In this document: positions 23,540 through 32,012 of the stretch, one piece after another
Layout of the letters: the number at the start of each line of letters is the position of its first letter
Numbering within the stretch: position 1 is the first letter of the stretch
DNA from: Subdoligranulum variabile
GTDB lineage: Bacteria; Bacillota; Clostridia; Oscillospirales; Ruminococcaceae
Reading direction: 5' to 3'
NCBI GenBank assembly: GCA_003343905.1
Contig: QAKI01000051.1
Span: 62,001-126,000 of the forward strand
Length of the DNA stretch: 64,000 nucleotides
The notes under the pieces: model-generated
The model's input: only the letters and a program-made list of their open reading frames with translations
Told to the model about the DNA's origin: nothing
Databases searched by the model: none
Translations under genes and position numbers: made by a program

Positions 23540-24460
23540 TCAATCAAAATCCTCGCTGAAAAAGTCGCTGTCTATGCGTTTGATTTGGTAAACAGCCTCC
23601 GTGGAAACACCAAGATTATACTCGATCATGTATTTTGCCAAAGATTGCCCATCTACCAGGACCACCTTGGTTGTGTGCTGCCGATTGGCATATACCCGGG
23701 CTTCTTTGGAAAATTGTGAAGTTGTGATGAAAAGCCCTTTGTTCGCTCCCTGCCCGGCAAGGGCGCCGACAAACTTTTGAATCTCCGGCCGTCCAATCAC
23801 GTGGTCCCTGTCCCAACGCTTCGCCTGAATATAAATCAGGCTGAATCCCAGTTTGTCTTCCCGAATGATCCCGTCGATCCCTTCGTCTCCTGGCTTTCCT
23901 GTTACCGCACCGGCATCGGAAACCGTACCGCCATAGCCCATATTTTCCAACAATTTGACTACCAGCTTTTCAAAAAAGTCCGGGGACTGCTTCAAAATTT
24001 CTGTCAGCAAGTCATCGGCAAGCGCCTCGGTCATTTGAGAATAGGCGGAATCGAGCGTGTCCTGGGGCGTCTGGCTGCGCTGCTCTTTGTTTGCATTCGA
24101 CTGCACGGGCGCGTCCTGCTGGTGCACGAATTCGCGGAAAGATTCAAATTGTTCCAACAATGTATTGTCGATAACAGCAGGGTTTGAATCCAAAATCTTT
24201 TTTCCAGTATCGGTGATCTGGTAAAACCCGCGCTTGATGGTATCAACTAGGCCGGCCTTTTTCAAATAGGTGCGCGTCCACCCTACGCGGTTGTCAAAAA
24301 CCTTTTGTCGTCCGCTGGGTTGCAGCACTTGCCGTTCCTCATCGCTGACGGAAAGGCTGTTGGCAATAAAGTCTTTCAATTCTTTGCTGGAATGTGGCTT
24401 TTGGTCTGCGAGACACTGTAAAAATTCACGATACATCTCGTTATACTTTGGAATTGCCAT
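23540..24460 (-). CDS. Mrr-like restriction endonuclease (solitary, type IV type)
   Basis: About 306 residues. The N-terminal part (to about 95) is an Mrr_N winged-helix DNA-binding domain (YLKKAGLVDTIKRGFYQITDTGKKIL). The C-terminal part (about 160-290) is the Mrr catalytic PD-(D/E)xK fold: GDEGIDGIIREDKLGFSLIYIQAKRW gives the Asp and Gln-Ala-Lys core in the order GIDG...IQAKRW, followed by the usual VGALAGQGANKGLFIT. Mrr enzymes cut foreign modified DNA. No methylase or other defence gene is adjacent. Base composition is visibly poorer in G+C than the neighbours, suggesting horizontal gain. ATG 24460 is chosen; ATG 24472 abuts AAAGG too closely but remains possible. Confidence 0.88.
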   Translation of the reverse strand: MAIPKYNEMYREFLQCLADQKPHSSKELKDFIANSLSVSDEERQVLQPSGRQKVFDNRVGWTRTYLKKAGLVDTIKRGFYQITDTGKKILDSNPAVIDNTLLEQFESFREFVHQQDAPVQSNANKEQRSQTPQDTLDSAYSQMTEALADDLLTEILKQSPDFFEKLVVKLLENMGYGGTVSDAGAVTGKPGDEGIDGIIREDKLGFSLIYIQAKRWDRDHVIGRPEIQKFVGALAGQGANKGLFITTSQFSKEARVYANRQHTTKVVLVDGQSLAKYMIEYNLGVSTEAVYQIKRIDSDFFSEDFD

Positions 24461-24521
24461 CCGCTGCGCCATCCTTTGAATAAATTTGAACTATGATCCT
24501 GATCTTACTTACTTAACAAAA

Positions 24522-24552
24522 AAGGAGCACCCAATAAAATCGGATACTCCTT
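24522..24552 (-). terminator. Terminator after tRNA-Gly
   Basis: AAGGAGCACCC (24522-24532) pairs with GGATACTCCTT (24542-24552), 11 bp with two G-U pairs. The A-run at 24518-24523 gives the U-run leftward. It lies 11 bases beyond the tRNA 3' end and upstream of the Mrr-like gene. Confidence 0.8.
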
Positions 24553-24563
24553 ATATGAGGGGG

Positions 24564-24638
24564 TGGAGCAGGTGAAGGGAGTCGAACCCTCGTCCTCAGC
24601 TTGGAAGGCTGATGTACTAGCCGTTGTACGACACCTGC
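24564..24638 (-). tRNA. tRNA-Gly (anticodon TCC)
   Basis: The minus strand folds into a complete cloverleaf of 75 bases with encoded CCA. The acceptor stem is GCAGGTG/CACCTGC, the T-loop has GGTTCGACTCC, and the anticodon stem-loop TCAGC-CTTCCAA-GCTGA has TCC (complement of 24603-24605). A consensus promoter and a terminator bracket it as a single-gene unit. Confidence 0.96.
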
Positions 24639-24650
24639 ATAACGTAGTTT

Positions 24651-24680
24651 ATTATACCCGCATGCGTTTCCATTTGTCAA
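24651..24680 (-). promoter_or_regulatory. Promoter of tRNA-Gly
   Basis: On the minus strand, a perfect TTGACA (complement of 24675-24680) and a perfect TATAAT (complement of 24651-24656) are spaced by 18 bases. Transcription would start about 5-7 bases before the tRNA. Confidence 0.85.
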
Positions 24681-24826
24681 GAGGGATTCCCGCAGGAGTT
24701 TTTGGCCACGTCCGAACCGCCGCGCCGCACCGCCTTTCGATAGAAAAATATCCGCGCAGAAGGAATCATTTTCAACGCAGGCGCATAAGCATTCAAAAAA
24801 TACCTCAAAAATTTTATGTAAATATA

Positions 24827-24854
24827 TTGACAACCAGGGAGAATGCAGTATAAT
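24827..24854 (+). promoter_or_regulatory. Promoter of the fatty-acid synthesis operon
   Basis: A perfect TTGACA (24827-24832) and a perfect TATAAT (24849-24854), spacer 16. The octamer ATGATATA (24853-24860) overlaps the end of the -10. The same octamer forms each arm of the palindrome in the promoter of the MarR gene that ends this cluster. Confidence 0.85.
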
Positions 24855-24864
24855 GATATAGTTC

Positions 24865-24890
24865 TTTTATCTAAATAAATTTAGGTAAAA
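24865..24890. promoter_or_regulatory. Inverted repeat at the fab operon transcription start (candidate operator)
   Basis: TTTTATCTAAA (24865-24875) and TTTAGGTAAAA (24880-24890) are inverted with one mismatch around TAAA. The repeat begins about 10 bases after the -10, near the transcription start. It could bind the MarR/FabT-like protein at 32630 or a FapR-like regulator. It resembles, but does not match, the published FapR consensus. Confidence 0.55.
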
Positions 24891-24934
24891 TTCATTTCAA
24901 GCCATCAATAACACAGACAAAGGAGCGTATCCCC

Positions 24935-25162
24935 ATGACTTTTGAAGAACTGAAGAACGTGATCGTTGACACCCTGAGCGCCGACGCCGATGCCATCACG
25001 ATGGAAGCCAGCCTGGCCGACGACCTGAACGCCGACAGCCTGGACGCTGTGGAACTGAACATGGCGCTGGAAGAGCAGTTCGGCGTTTCCATCCCGGACG
25101 AAGAGCTGGGCAACATGAAGACCGTGGGCGACATCTACAACTACCTGACCAAGAACGCCTGA
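24935..25162 (+). CDS. acpP: Acyl carrier protein
   Basis: A 75-residue acidic protein carrying growing acyl chains on a phosphopantetheine arm. The attachment site is Ser36 in the motif LNADSLDAVELNMALEE. The helix pattern and length are those of bacterial type II ACP. AAAGGAG precedes ATG 24935. It is the first gene of the fab operon. Confidence 0.97.
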   Translation: MTFEELKNVIVDTLSADADAITMEASLADDLNADSLDAVELNMALEEQFGVSIPDEELGNMKTVGDIYNYLTKNA

Positions 25163-25207
25163 TCGTTTTCACCCATCTTCAAGCCATCATACAGGAGGAC
25201 CCCACCC

Positions 25208-26092
25208 ATGAATGTCAGCAAAATTTTTGCCCTGGGCACCCGCGAGCGGACATTCCAGCTCAAAGCAAGACGGGATGCCGGCACCGACAACCCGCGCTGG
25301 CAGGCGCCGCAGTTTTTCACCTGTAAAAAGTGCGAGCGCCGCGCCACCCGGCAGATCTGGGCCAGCACGCTGTATGTGTGCCCCAACTGCGGGTACCACC
25401 ACCCGGTTGGCGGTTACTACCGCCTGAGCATGGTGCTCGACCACGGGACCTTCCGGGAACTGGACGGGGAACTGGGCGGCGAAAATGTGCTGGCGTTCCC
25501 CGGCTATGACGAAAAGCTGGAAAAGCAGCGCGCCAAGACCGGCCTAAACGACGCCGCCGTGACCGCCACCGGCAAGATCGGCGGCGTACAGGCGGTGGTC
25601 GCGGTGCTGGACAGCCGCTTCTTCATGGGCAGCATGGGCACGGCCGTGGGCGAGCGGGTGACCCGCGCGGTGGAGTACGCCACCGCCAAGCACCTGCCGC
25701 TGATCATCTTCTCGGCCAGCGGCGGCGCCCGTATGCAGGAGGGCATCTTCAGCCTGATGCAGATGGCCAAGACCAGCGCCGCCATCCAGCGTTTTCAGGA
25801 GCGCGGCGGCCTGTACATCAGCTACCTGACCCACCCCACCACCGGCGGCGTGACCGCCAGCTTTGCCAGCCTGGGCGACATCACGCTGGCGGAACCTGAC
25901 GCGCTGATCGGCTTCGCCGGGCCGCGCGTGATCGAACAGACCATCGGGGAAAAGCTGCCCCAGGGCTTCCAGCGCGCGGAATACCTGCTGGACCACGGCT
26001 TTGTGGATCAGGTGGTGCCCCGCAGCGAGATGAAAAGCACCCTCACACGGCTGCTGCAACTGCACACGCAAGGGAGGAAACGCGGCGCATGA
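25208..26092 (+). CDS. accD: Acetyl-CoA carboxylase, carboxyltransferase subunit beta
   Basis: A 294-residue subunit with an N-terminal zinc ribbon (CKKC at about 38-41 and CPNC at about 58-61) and the crotonase-fold carboxyltransferase core (IIFSASGGARMQEGIFSLMQMAKT, TTGGVTASFASLGD). With AccA it transfers carboxyl from biotin to acetyl-CoA to make malonyl-CoA. AGGAGG precedes ATG 25208. It overlaps accA by 4 bases (ATGA). Confidence 0.96.
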   Translation: MNVSKIFALGTRERTFQLKARRDAGTDNPRWQAPQFFTCKKCERRATRQIWASTLYVCPNCGYHHPVGGYYRLSMVLDHGTFRELDGELGGENVLAFPGYDEKLEKQRAKTGLNDAAVTATGKIGGVQAVVAVLDSRFFMGSMGTAVGERVTRAVEYATAKHLPLIIFSASGGARMQEGIFSLMQMAKTSAAIQRFQERGGLYISYLTHPTTGGVTASFASLGDITLAEPDALIGFAGPRVIEQTIGEKLPQGFQRAEYLLDHGFVDQVVPRSEMKSTLTRLLQLHTQGRKRGA

Positions 26093-27060
26093 TCAAGGAT
26101 ATTCTCAAAGAACTGGAATCGCTCGATGAACGCATCGAGGCTTTGCAGAACCCGGCGGCGGAACCCGGCGCAGAAGAACAGCTTCTGGGCGAAGCCGCCC
26201 CGACGCCGGAGAGCACCGCCACCCTGGCGGAACTGGAAGCCATGCGGGACCAACTGCTGGAACAGTGCCGGACCCTGACCCCCGCGGACCGCGTTTTTCT
26301 GGCCCGGCACCAGGGCCGCCCGCGCATCGACGAGTACATCGACGTGCTGTTTACCGATTTCTTTGAACAGCGCGGCGACCGCTTTTGCAGCGACGACGCC
26401 AGCATTTACGGCGGCATCGCGCGCTACAAGGGCGTCCCGGTAACGGTCATCGGCCACCGCAAAGGCTCCTCGCTGGAAGAAAATATGCGCTACCGCTTCG
26501 GCATGCCGGAGCCGGACGGCTACCGCAAAGCCCTGCGCATGATGCGGCAGGCGGAAAAATTCGACCGTCCCATCATCACGTTCATCGACACGCCGGGCGC
26601 TTACCCCGGCAAAGAAGCCGAAGAACGCGGCCAGGGCGAGGCCATCGCCCGCAACCTGGCGGAAATGAGCAGCCTGACGGTGCCGGTCATCGCCGTGGTG
26701 ACGGGCGAGGGCAGCAGCGGCGGCGCGCTGGCGCTGGGCGTTGCCAACCACATCCTGATGCTGGAAAACGCCGTCTACTCGGTCCTCAGCCCGGAAGGCT
26801 TCGCCAGCATCCTGTGGAAAGATTCCAGCCGCAGCGGCGAAGCGTGCGAGATCATGAAGCTGACGGCGCAGGACCTGTATGAAGGCGGCATCGTGGAAGA
26901 AGTCATCCCCGAGCCGCTGGGCGGCGCGCAGCGCGACCACAAGCAGCTTTTTGCGGCGTTGGATGCGGCGCTGGAACACCACCTGACCCAGCTGTGCAAG
27001 CTGAACGGAAAAGCCCTGGCGGAGCAGCGGTATAAAAAGTACCGCCAGATCGGCCAGTGA
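26089..27060 (+). CDS. accA: Acetyl-CoA carboxylase, carboxyltransferase subunit alpha
   Basis: A 323-residue partner of AccD. Motifs include RPRIDEYIDVLFTDFFEQRGDR, ITFIDTPGAYPGKEAEERGQ and VTGEGSSGGALALGVA (oxyanion glycine-rich loops). The N-terminal helical part starts IKDILKELESLDERIEAL. ATG 26089 overlaps the accD stop, so the two are translationally coupled as expected for equal stoichiometry. No biotin carrier (accB) or biotin carboxylase (accC) gene occurs in this operon or window. Confidence 0.96.
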   Translation: MIKDILKELESLDERIEALQNPAAEPGAEEQLLGEAAPTPESTATLAELEAMRDQLLEQCRTLTPADRVFLARHQGRPRIDEYIDVLFTDFFEQRGDRFCSDDASIYGGIARYKGVPVTVIGHRKGSSLEENMRYRFGMPEPDGYRKALRMMRQAEKFDRPIITFIDTPGAYPGKEAEERGQGEAIARNLAEMSSLTVPVIAVVTGEGSSGGALALGVANHILMLENAVYSVLSPEGFASILWKDSSRSGEACEIMKLTAQDLYEGGIVEEVIPEPLGGAQRDHKQLFAALDAALEHHLTQLCKLNGKALAEQRYKKYRQIGQ

Positions 27061-27083
27061 GATACGACGGATCGAGGAAGAGT

Positions 27084-28034
27084 ATGGAAGGTTTGCAGTT
27101 GATCGCCACCGGCGGGGCCGTGCCCGGCCGGCTGGTCACGAACGACGATTTGAGCAGACTGGTGGATACCAGTGACGAATGGATCACCACCCGCACCGGC
27201 ATCCGCCAGCGGCATTTCTGCGGGGAGGGCGAAAGCGCTACGACCCTGGCCGTAACGGCCGCCCGGCAGGCGTTGGAACGCAGCGGGCTGGACGCCGGGC
27301 AGATCGGCTGCTGTGTGTGCGGCACGCTTTCGGCGGAATACGCCACCCCCAGCATGGCCTGCCTGGTCCAGAAAGAACTGGGCCTGCCGCAGGACATCCC
27401 GGTCCTGGATGTCAACGCAGCCTGCTCCGGCTTCATCTATGCCGCGGCGGTAGCCCGCGGGCTGCTGGCCGTCCGGCCGGGGGATGCCCGCCGCTATGCG
27501 CTGGTCATCGGGTGCGAGCAGCTCTCCCGCCTGATGGACATGACCGACCGCAGCACCTGTGTGCTGTTCGGAGACGGCGCGGGCGCCGCGATCTTTGAAC
27601 TCGTGCCGGACGCCGAGTTCGCAGTGGACCTGGGCGCGCGGGGCGATCTGGCGATCGAAACGCCGTCCGGCGGCCCCATTCGGATGGACGGCAAGGCGGT
27701 GTTCCGCTTTGCGGTGGACGCGCTGCCCCGCACGCTGCATGCTGTGCTGGACGCCACCCACCACACGCTGGACGATGTGGACTGGGTGGTCTGCCATCAG
27801 GCCAACAGCCGCATCATCGACCACTGCGTCAAGAAACTGGCGGCTGACCCCGGCAAATTCTATAAGAATATGGACCGCCACGGCAACACCAGCGCCGCCA
27901 GCATCCCGGTGGCGCTGAACGAACTGGCCGAGTCGGGCCGCCTGCAGCCCGGCATGCGGGTCGCCTGCATCGGGTTTGGCGGCGGCCTGACTTGGGGCGG
28001 TATGCTCATCACTGTGAAAGGAAGCACTGTATGA
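27084..28034 (+). CDS. fabH: Beta-ketoacyl-ACP synthase III
   Basis: A 316-residue condensing enzyme that starts chains from an acyl-CoA and malonyl-ACP. The catalytic triad is visible: C114 in NAACSGF, H238 in CHQAN, N268 in HGNTSAAS. It also has TRTGIRQRHF and the C-terminal GFGGGLTWG. ATG 27084 is preferred over a GTG at 27057 that overlaps the accA stop, because GAGGAAGAG precedes it and the fold begins at LQLIATGGAVP. It is coupled to fabK by a 4-base overlap. Confidence 0.95.
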   Translation: MEGLQLIATGGAVPGRLVTNDDLSRLVDTSDEWITTRTGIRQRHFCGEGESATTLAVTAARQALERSGLDAGQIGCCVCGTLSAEYATPSMACLVQKELGLPQDIPVLDVNAACSGFIYAAAVARGLLAVRPGDARRYALVIGCEQLSRLMDMTDRSTCVLFGDGAGAAIFELVPDAEFAVDLGARGDLAIETPSGGPIRMDGKAVFRFAVDALPRTLHAVLDATHHTLDDVDWVVCHQANSRIIDHCVKKLAADPGKFYKNMDRHGNTSAASIPVALNELAESGRLQPGMRVACIGFGGGLTWGGMLITVKGSTV

Positions 28035-28969
28035 AACTGCTGAACGAGATTTTGGGGACCCGCTATCCCATCATCCAGGGCGGCATGGCAAACATCGCCA
28101 CCGGCGAGTTCGCCGCTGCCTGTTCCAACGCCGGGGCGCTGGGCCTGATCGGTTCCGGCGGTATGAACGCCGATTCGCTGCGGGAGAACATCCGCCGCGC
28201 CAAGCAACTGACGGACAAACCGTTCGGCGTCAACATCATGCTGATGCACCCCGAAGCCGACGCCTTCGCCCGCATCGTGGTGGAGGAAGGGGTTCGCTTT
28301 GTCACCACCGGTGCGGGCAACCCCGGCAAGTACATGCAAAGCTGGAAGGCCGCGGGCATCACGGTGATCCCGGTGGTGGCGGCCACCGTGCTGGCCAAAC
28401 ATCTGGTCAAGTGCGGCGCCGACGCCCTGATCGCGGAAGGCACCGAGAGCGGCGGCCATGTGGGCGAAATGACCACCATGGCGCTGGTGCCCCAGGTCGT
28501 GGACGCAGTGGACGTGCCGGTGATCGCGGCGGGCGGCATCGCCGACGGCCGCCAGATGGCGGCGGCGTTCGCACTGGGCGCCTGCGGCGTGCAGGTGGGC
28601 ACCTGCCTGCTGGTGGCGGAGGAATGCCCGATCCACCCCAACTACAAAGCGGCGCTGCTCAAAGCGAAGGACAGCGACACCATCGTGACGGGCCGTATCG
28701 GCGGCACGCCGGTCCGTGTGCTGAAAAACCGCATGAGCCGCGAGTATGTCCGCCAGGAGAAGGCGGGCGCCGACAAGATGGAACTGGAAAAATTCACACT
28801 GGGCAGCCTGCGCCGCGCCGTGTTCGACGGCGATACCGAGACGGGCAGCCTGATGGCGGGCCAGGTGGCCGGTATGCTCAAGGGCGTGCGCCCGGTGCAG
28901 GCCATTCTGGACGAGATGATGCAGGACTGCCACGCCCGTCTGCAGGGCCTGGGCCAGCTAAAGGTTTGA
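28031..28969 (+). CDS. fabK: Enoyl-ACP reductase II (FMN-dependent FabK)
   Basis: A 312-residue TIM-barrel flavoprotein of the nitronate monooxygenase/FabK group that reduces enoyl-ACP in the last step of each elongation cycle. Visible: YPIIQGGMANIATGEFAAACSNAG, GVNIMLM, EGTESGGHVGE (FMN and catalytic His region) and AAGGIADGRQMAAAFALGA (phosphate binding). No FabI, FabL or FabV gene is in this window. FabK is not a target of triclosan, a known property of the family. Confidence 0.95.
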   Translation: MKLLNEILGTRYPIIQGGMANIATGEFAAACSNAGALGLIGSGGMNADSLRENIRRAKQLTDKPFGVNIMLMHPEADAFARIVVEEGVRFVTTGAGNPGKYMQSWKAAGITVIPVVAATVLAKHLVKCGADALIAEGTESGGHVGEMTTMALVPQVVDAVDVPVIAAGGIADGRQMAAAFALGACGVQVGTCLLVAEECPIHPNYKAALLKAKDSDTIVTGRIGGTPVRVLKNRMSREYVRQEKAGADKMELEKFTLGSLRRAVFDGDTETGSLMAGQVAGMLKGVRPVQAILDEMMQDCHARLQGLGQLKV

Positions 28970-28985
28970 CAGGGGAGGAAAGCGC

Positions 28986-29930
28986 ATGAAACTCGCATTT
29001 TTGTACGCCGGGCAGGGCAGCCAGCACGCCGGAATGGGCGCGGACCTGTACGCCGCTTCGCCGGTGTTCCGCAAGGTCTTTGATGAAGCCGCCGCGGCGC
29101 TGGACTTCGACCTCAAGGCCACCTGTTTTGAGGACCCGCAGGGCGTCATCGACCAGACTCAGTACACCCAGCCCTGCATGGTGGCGTTTGCCGCGGGCAT
29201 CACGGCCATGTTCCGGGACGCGGGCATCCGCCCCGCCTGCGCGGCGGGCCTGTCCCTGGGCGAATACTCGGCGCTGGAATGTGCCGGTGTGCTGGACGCC
29301 CGCGGGGCAGTGGAACTGGTCGCCTTCCGCGGGCAGGCCATGGCAAAGGCGTCCGAGGGCCTCGAATGTGGCATGACCGCCGTGCTCATGCTCGACCGTG
29401 ACCGCCTGCAGGCCTGCTGCAACGAGGCTTCGGCCCTGGGCGTGGTGCAGATCTGCAACTACAACTGCCCCGGTCAGCTCGTCATCGGCGGCGAGAAAGC
29501 GGCGGTGGACCGTGCCGCCGAACTGGCGAAGGAGGCGGGCGCCAAACGCTGCCTGCCGCTGAAAGTCAGCGGCCCGTTCCACACCAGCCTGATGCGCCTG
29601 GCGGGGGACGCTCTTGCCGAGCGGTTCCAGACCGTGACGTTCGCGCCGATGGAACTGCCGGTGCTCTTCAACTGCCTGGGGCATGAAAAGGCCCCAGAGG
29701 ATCAGATCCCCGACCTGCTGGTGCGCCAGGTGCAGAGCAGCGTCTATCTGGAAGATACCATCCGCCGCCTGGCGGAACTGGGTGTGGATACCGTGGTGGA
29801 GATCGGCCCCGGCCGCGCCATCAGCGGGTTCATCAAAAAGACCGTGGGCAGCGCCATCCGCTGCCTGAATGTGGAAACGGCGGAGGACTTTGAGAAGGCC
29901 GTCGCCGCTTTGAAGGAGGTCCCGGCATGA
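28986..29930 (+). CDS. fabD: Malonyl-CoA:ACP transacylase
   Basis: A 314-residue alpha/beta transacylase that loads malonyl onto ACP. It begins KLAFLYAGQGSQHAGMG. The nucleophile S90 lies in GLSLGEYSA, where Leu replaces the usual His of GHSLG, and H199 in SGPFHTSLM is the catalytic His. It overlaps fabG by 4 bases. Leu at the GxSxG position occurs in some clostridial homologues as far as I recall, so activity is expected. Confidence 0.95.
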   Translation: MKLAFLYAGQGSQHAGMGADLYAASPVFRKVFDEAAAALDFDLKATCFEDPQGVIDQTQYTQPCMVAFAAGITAMFRDAGIRPACAAGLSLGEYSALECAGVLDARGAVELVAFRGQAMAKASEGLECGMTAVLMLDRDRLQACCNEASALGVVQICNYNCPGQLVIGGEKAAVDRAAELAKEAGAKRCLPLKVSGPFHTSLMRLAGDALAERFQTVTFAPMELPVLFNCLGHEKAPEDQIPDLLVRQVQSSVYLEDTIRRLAELGVDTVVEIGPGRAISGFIKKTVGSAIRCLNVETAEDFEKAVAALKEVPA

Positions 29931-30679
29931 GCGAAAATCAGAACCAGCGCCCCGCGGCCCTCGTGACCGGCGGCGGGCGCGGCATCGGCCGCGCCATCTG
30001 CCTGGCACTGGCCAAAGCGGGCTTCAACGTCTGCGTCAACTATGCGGCCAGCGCTGGGGCGGCGGAACAGACGGCGGAAGCCTGCCGCGTCCTCGGCGTG
30101 GAAGCCGTGACGCTGCAGGCGGATGTCACCGACCCGGCCGCCTGCCAGACATTGGTCGAAACGGCGGCCAAGACCTTCGGCCGTCTGGACGTGCTGGTGA
30201 ACAACGCGGGCGTCACGGCCGACAAGCTGATCCTGCGCATGCAGGAAGAAGATTTTGACAAAGTCATCAGCGCCAACCTCAAAGGCGCGTTCTTCTGCAG
30301 CAAGACCGCCTGCAAGCTGATGATGCGCCAGCGTTACGGCCGCATCATCAACATCAGCAGCGTGGTGGGCCTGCACGGCAACGCGGGGCAGAGCAACTAT
30401 GCCGCCAGCAAGGCGGGCCTGATCGGCCTGACCAAGAGCCTGGCCAAGGAGTTCGCCGCCCGCGGCGTGACGGTCAATGCGGTGGCCCCCGGCTTCATCG
30501 AGACCGATATGACCGCCGCCATGCCCGAAGCCGCCAAACAGGCGGCGCTGGCAGCTGTGCCCGCTGCACGCATCGGCCGCCCGGAGGAAGTGGCCGACGC
30601 GGTAGCTTTCCTAGCGGGGCCGGGCGCGGCGTACATCACCGGCCAGGTCCTGTGCGTGGACGGCGGCATGGGGATGTAA
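29927..30679 (+). CDS. fabG: 3-oxoacyl-ACP reductase
   Basis: A 250-residue classical SDR that reduces beta-ketoacyl-ACP with NADPH. It has TGGGRGIGRAICLALA (cofactor), NNAG, S145 in NISSVVG, Y158 and K162 in YAASKAG, and C-terminal GQVLCVDGGMGM. It is translationally coupled to fabD. A stable hairpin without a U-tract follows before fabF. Confidence 0.96.
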   Translation: MSENQNQRPAALVTGGGRGIGRAICLALAKAGFNVCVNYAASAGAAEQTAEACRVLGVEAVTLQADVTDPAACQTLVETAAKTFGRLDVLVNNAGVTADKLILRMQEEDFDKVISANLKGAFFCSKTACKLMMRQRYGRIINISSVVGLHGNAGQSNYAASKAGLIGLTKSLAKEFAARGVTVNAVAPGFIETDMTAAMPEAAKQAALAAVPAARIGRPEEVADAVAFLAGPGAAYITGQVLCVDGGMGM

Positions 30680-30681
30680 CA

Positions 30682-30716
30682 GCGGCGCCGGGCGCTGCCC
30701 AAAGCGCCCGGTCCGC
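30682..30716 (+). other. Intercistronic hairpin between fabG and fabF
   Basis: CCGGGCGCT (30688-30696) pairs with AGCGCCCGG (30703-30711), extended outside by GCGG/CCGC. No U-tract follows, so it is more likely an mRNA-stability or processing element than a full terminator. Confidence 0.5.
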
Positions 30717-30767
30717 GTTCGGTATGCAGGATACTTAGAGAACGGAAAGAAGATTGCGAGGTTTTCT

Positions 30768-32009
30768 ATGGAAAAACGCAGAGTCGTGATCACCGGCCTT
30801 GGCACGGTCAACCCCACGGGCAACTCGGTTGCCGAAAGCTGGGCCGCCGTGCGCCGCGGGGAATGCGGCGTCGGGCCGATCACCCGGTACGATACTTCCA
30901 ACAGCAAAGTCAAGCTGGCGGCGGAAGTGAAGAACTTTGACCCCGCGGCGCGCATCGACAAGCGCGAAGCGCGCAAGATGGCCCGCTTCACCCAGTTTGC
31001 GGTGGCGGCTGCGGCGGAAGCCATCGAGGACGCGGCGCTGAATCTGGAGCAGGAGGACCCGACCCGCTGCGCCACGATCATTTCCAGCGGCATCGGCGGC
31101 CTGCCCATCATGGAGGAAGAATGCCTCAAGGGTGAAGCCAAGGGCTATGACAAAGTCAGCCCCTTCTTTGTGCCCATGACGATCGCCAACATGGCGGCCG
31201 GTCAGGTGGCGATCCGCTTTGGGCTCAAGGGCATGTGCACCAGCCCGGTCACGGCCTGTGCGGGCGGCACCAACGCCATCGGCGACGCCTTCCACCGCAT
31301 CCGGGACGGGTATGAGGATCTGGCCGTCTGCGGCGGCGCCGAAAGCTGCATCAGCCCGCTGGGCGTGGGCGGCTTCACCAGCATGAAGGCCCTGAACCCC
31401 ACCGACGACCCGGCCCGGGCGTCCATCCCGTTCGACGCCGAGCGCGGCGGTTTCGTCATCGGCGAGGGCGCGGGCATCCTCGTGCTGGAAGAACTGGGCC
31501 ATGCCCAGGCGCGCGGGGCCCGTATTTACGCCGAGGTGGTGGGCTACGGTTCCAACTGCGACGCCTACCACTTCACGGCCCCGGCCCCCGGCGGCGCGGG
31601 CGGCGCCGACTGCATGCGGCTGGCCCTGCGGGACGCCGGCGTGCAGCCCGAAGCCGTCGGCTACATCAACGCCCATGGCACCGGCACCCACCTGAACGAC
31701 TCCTGCGAAACCGCGGCCATCAAGGCCGTGTTCGGGGAGCACGCCTACAAGCTGGCGGTGTCCAGCACCAAGTCGATGACCGGCCATCTGCTGGGCGCGG
31801 CCGGCGGCGTGGAGGGCGTCTTTACGGCGCTGGCCCTGCACGACGGCTACCTGCCCGCCACCGTCAACCTGCGCGTGCCGGACCCGGAATGCGACCTGAA
31901 CTATCTGCCCAACGAAGGTGCCGAGCGGCAGGTGGAATATGCCATCAGCGACAGCCTGGGCTTCGGCGGGCATAACGCCTGCGTCGTTTTCAAACATTGG
32001 GAGGGATGA
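30768..32009 (+). CDS. fabF: Beta-ketoacyl-ACP synthase II
   Basis: A 413-residue thiolase-fold condensing enzyme that elongates acyl-ACP with malonyl-ACP. Its Cys-His-His triad is C164 in VTACAGGTNA, H303 in INAHGTGTHLND and H340 in SMTGHLLGAAG. RVVITGLGTVNPTGNS starts the protein. The start ATG 30768 follows GCGAGG. It is separated from fabG by 88 bases, the largest gap inside the operon. Confidence 0.96.
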   Translation: MEKRRVVITGLGTVNPTGNSVAESWAAVRRGECGVGPITRYDTSNSKVKLAAEVKNFDPAARIDKREARKMARFTQFAVAAAAEAIEDAALNLEQEDPTRCATIISSGIGGLPIMEEECLKGEAKGYDKVSPFFVPMTIANMAAGQVAIRFGLKGMCTSPVTACAGGTNAIGDAFHRIRDGYEDLAVCGGAESCISPLGVGGFTSMKALNPTDDPARASIPFDAERGGFVIGEGAGILVLEELGHAQARGARIYAEVVGYGSNCDAYHFTAPAPGGAGGADCMRLALRDAGVQPEAVGYINAHGTGTHLNDSCETAAIKAVFGEHAYKLAVSSTKSMTGHLLGAAGGVEGVFTALALHDGYLPATVNLRVPDPECDLNYLPNEGAERQVEYAISDSLGFGGHNACVVFKHWEG

Positions 32010-32012
32010 ACC

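Noticed and set aside
28986..29930. fabD as a pseudogene because of the altered GHSLG motif
   Set aside because: The frame is intact, the nucleophile Ser90 and catalytic His199 are present, and the gene is translationally coupled within the operon.
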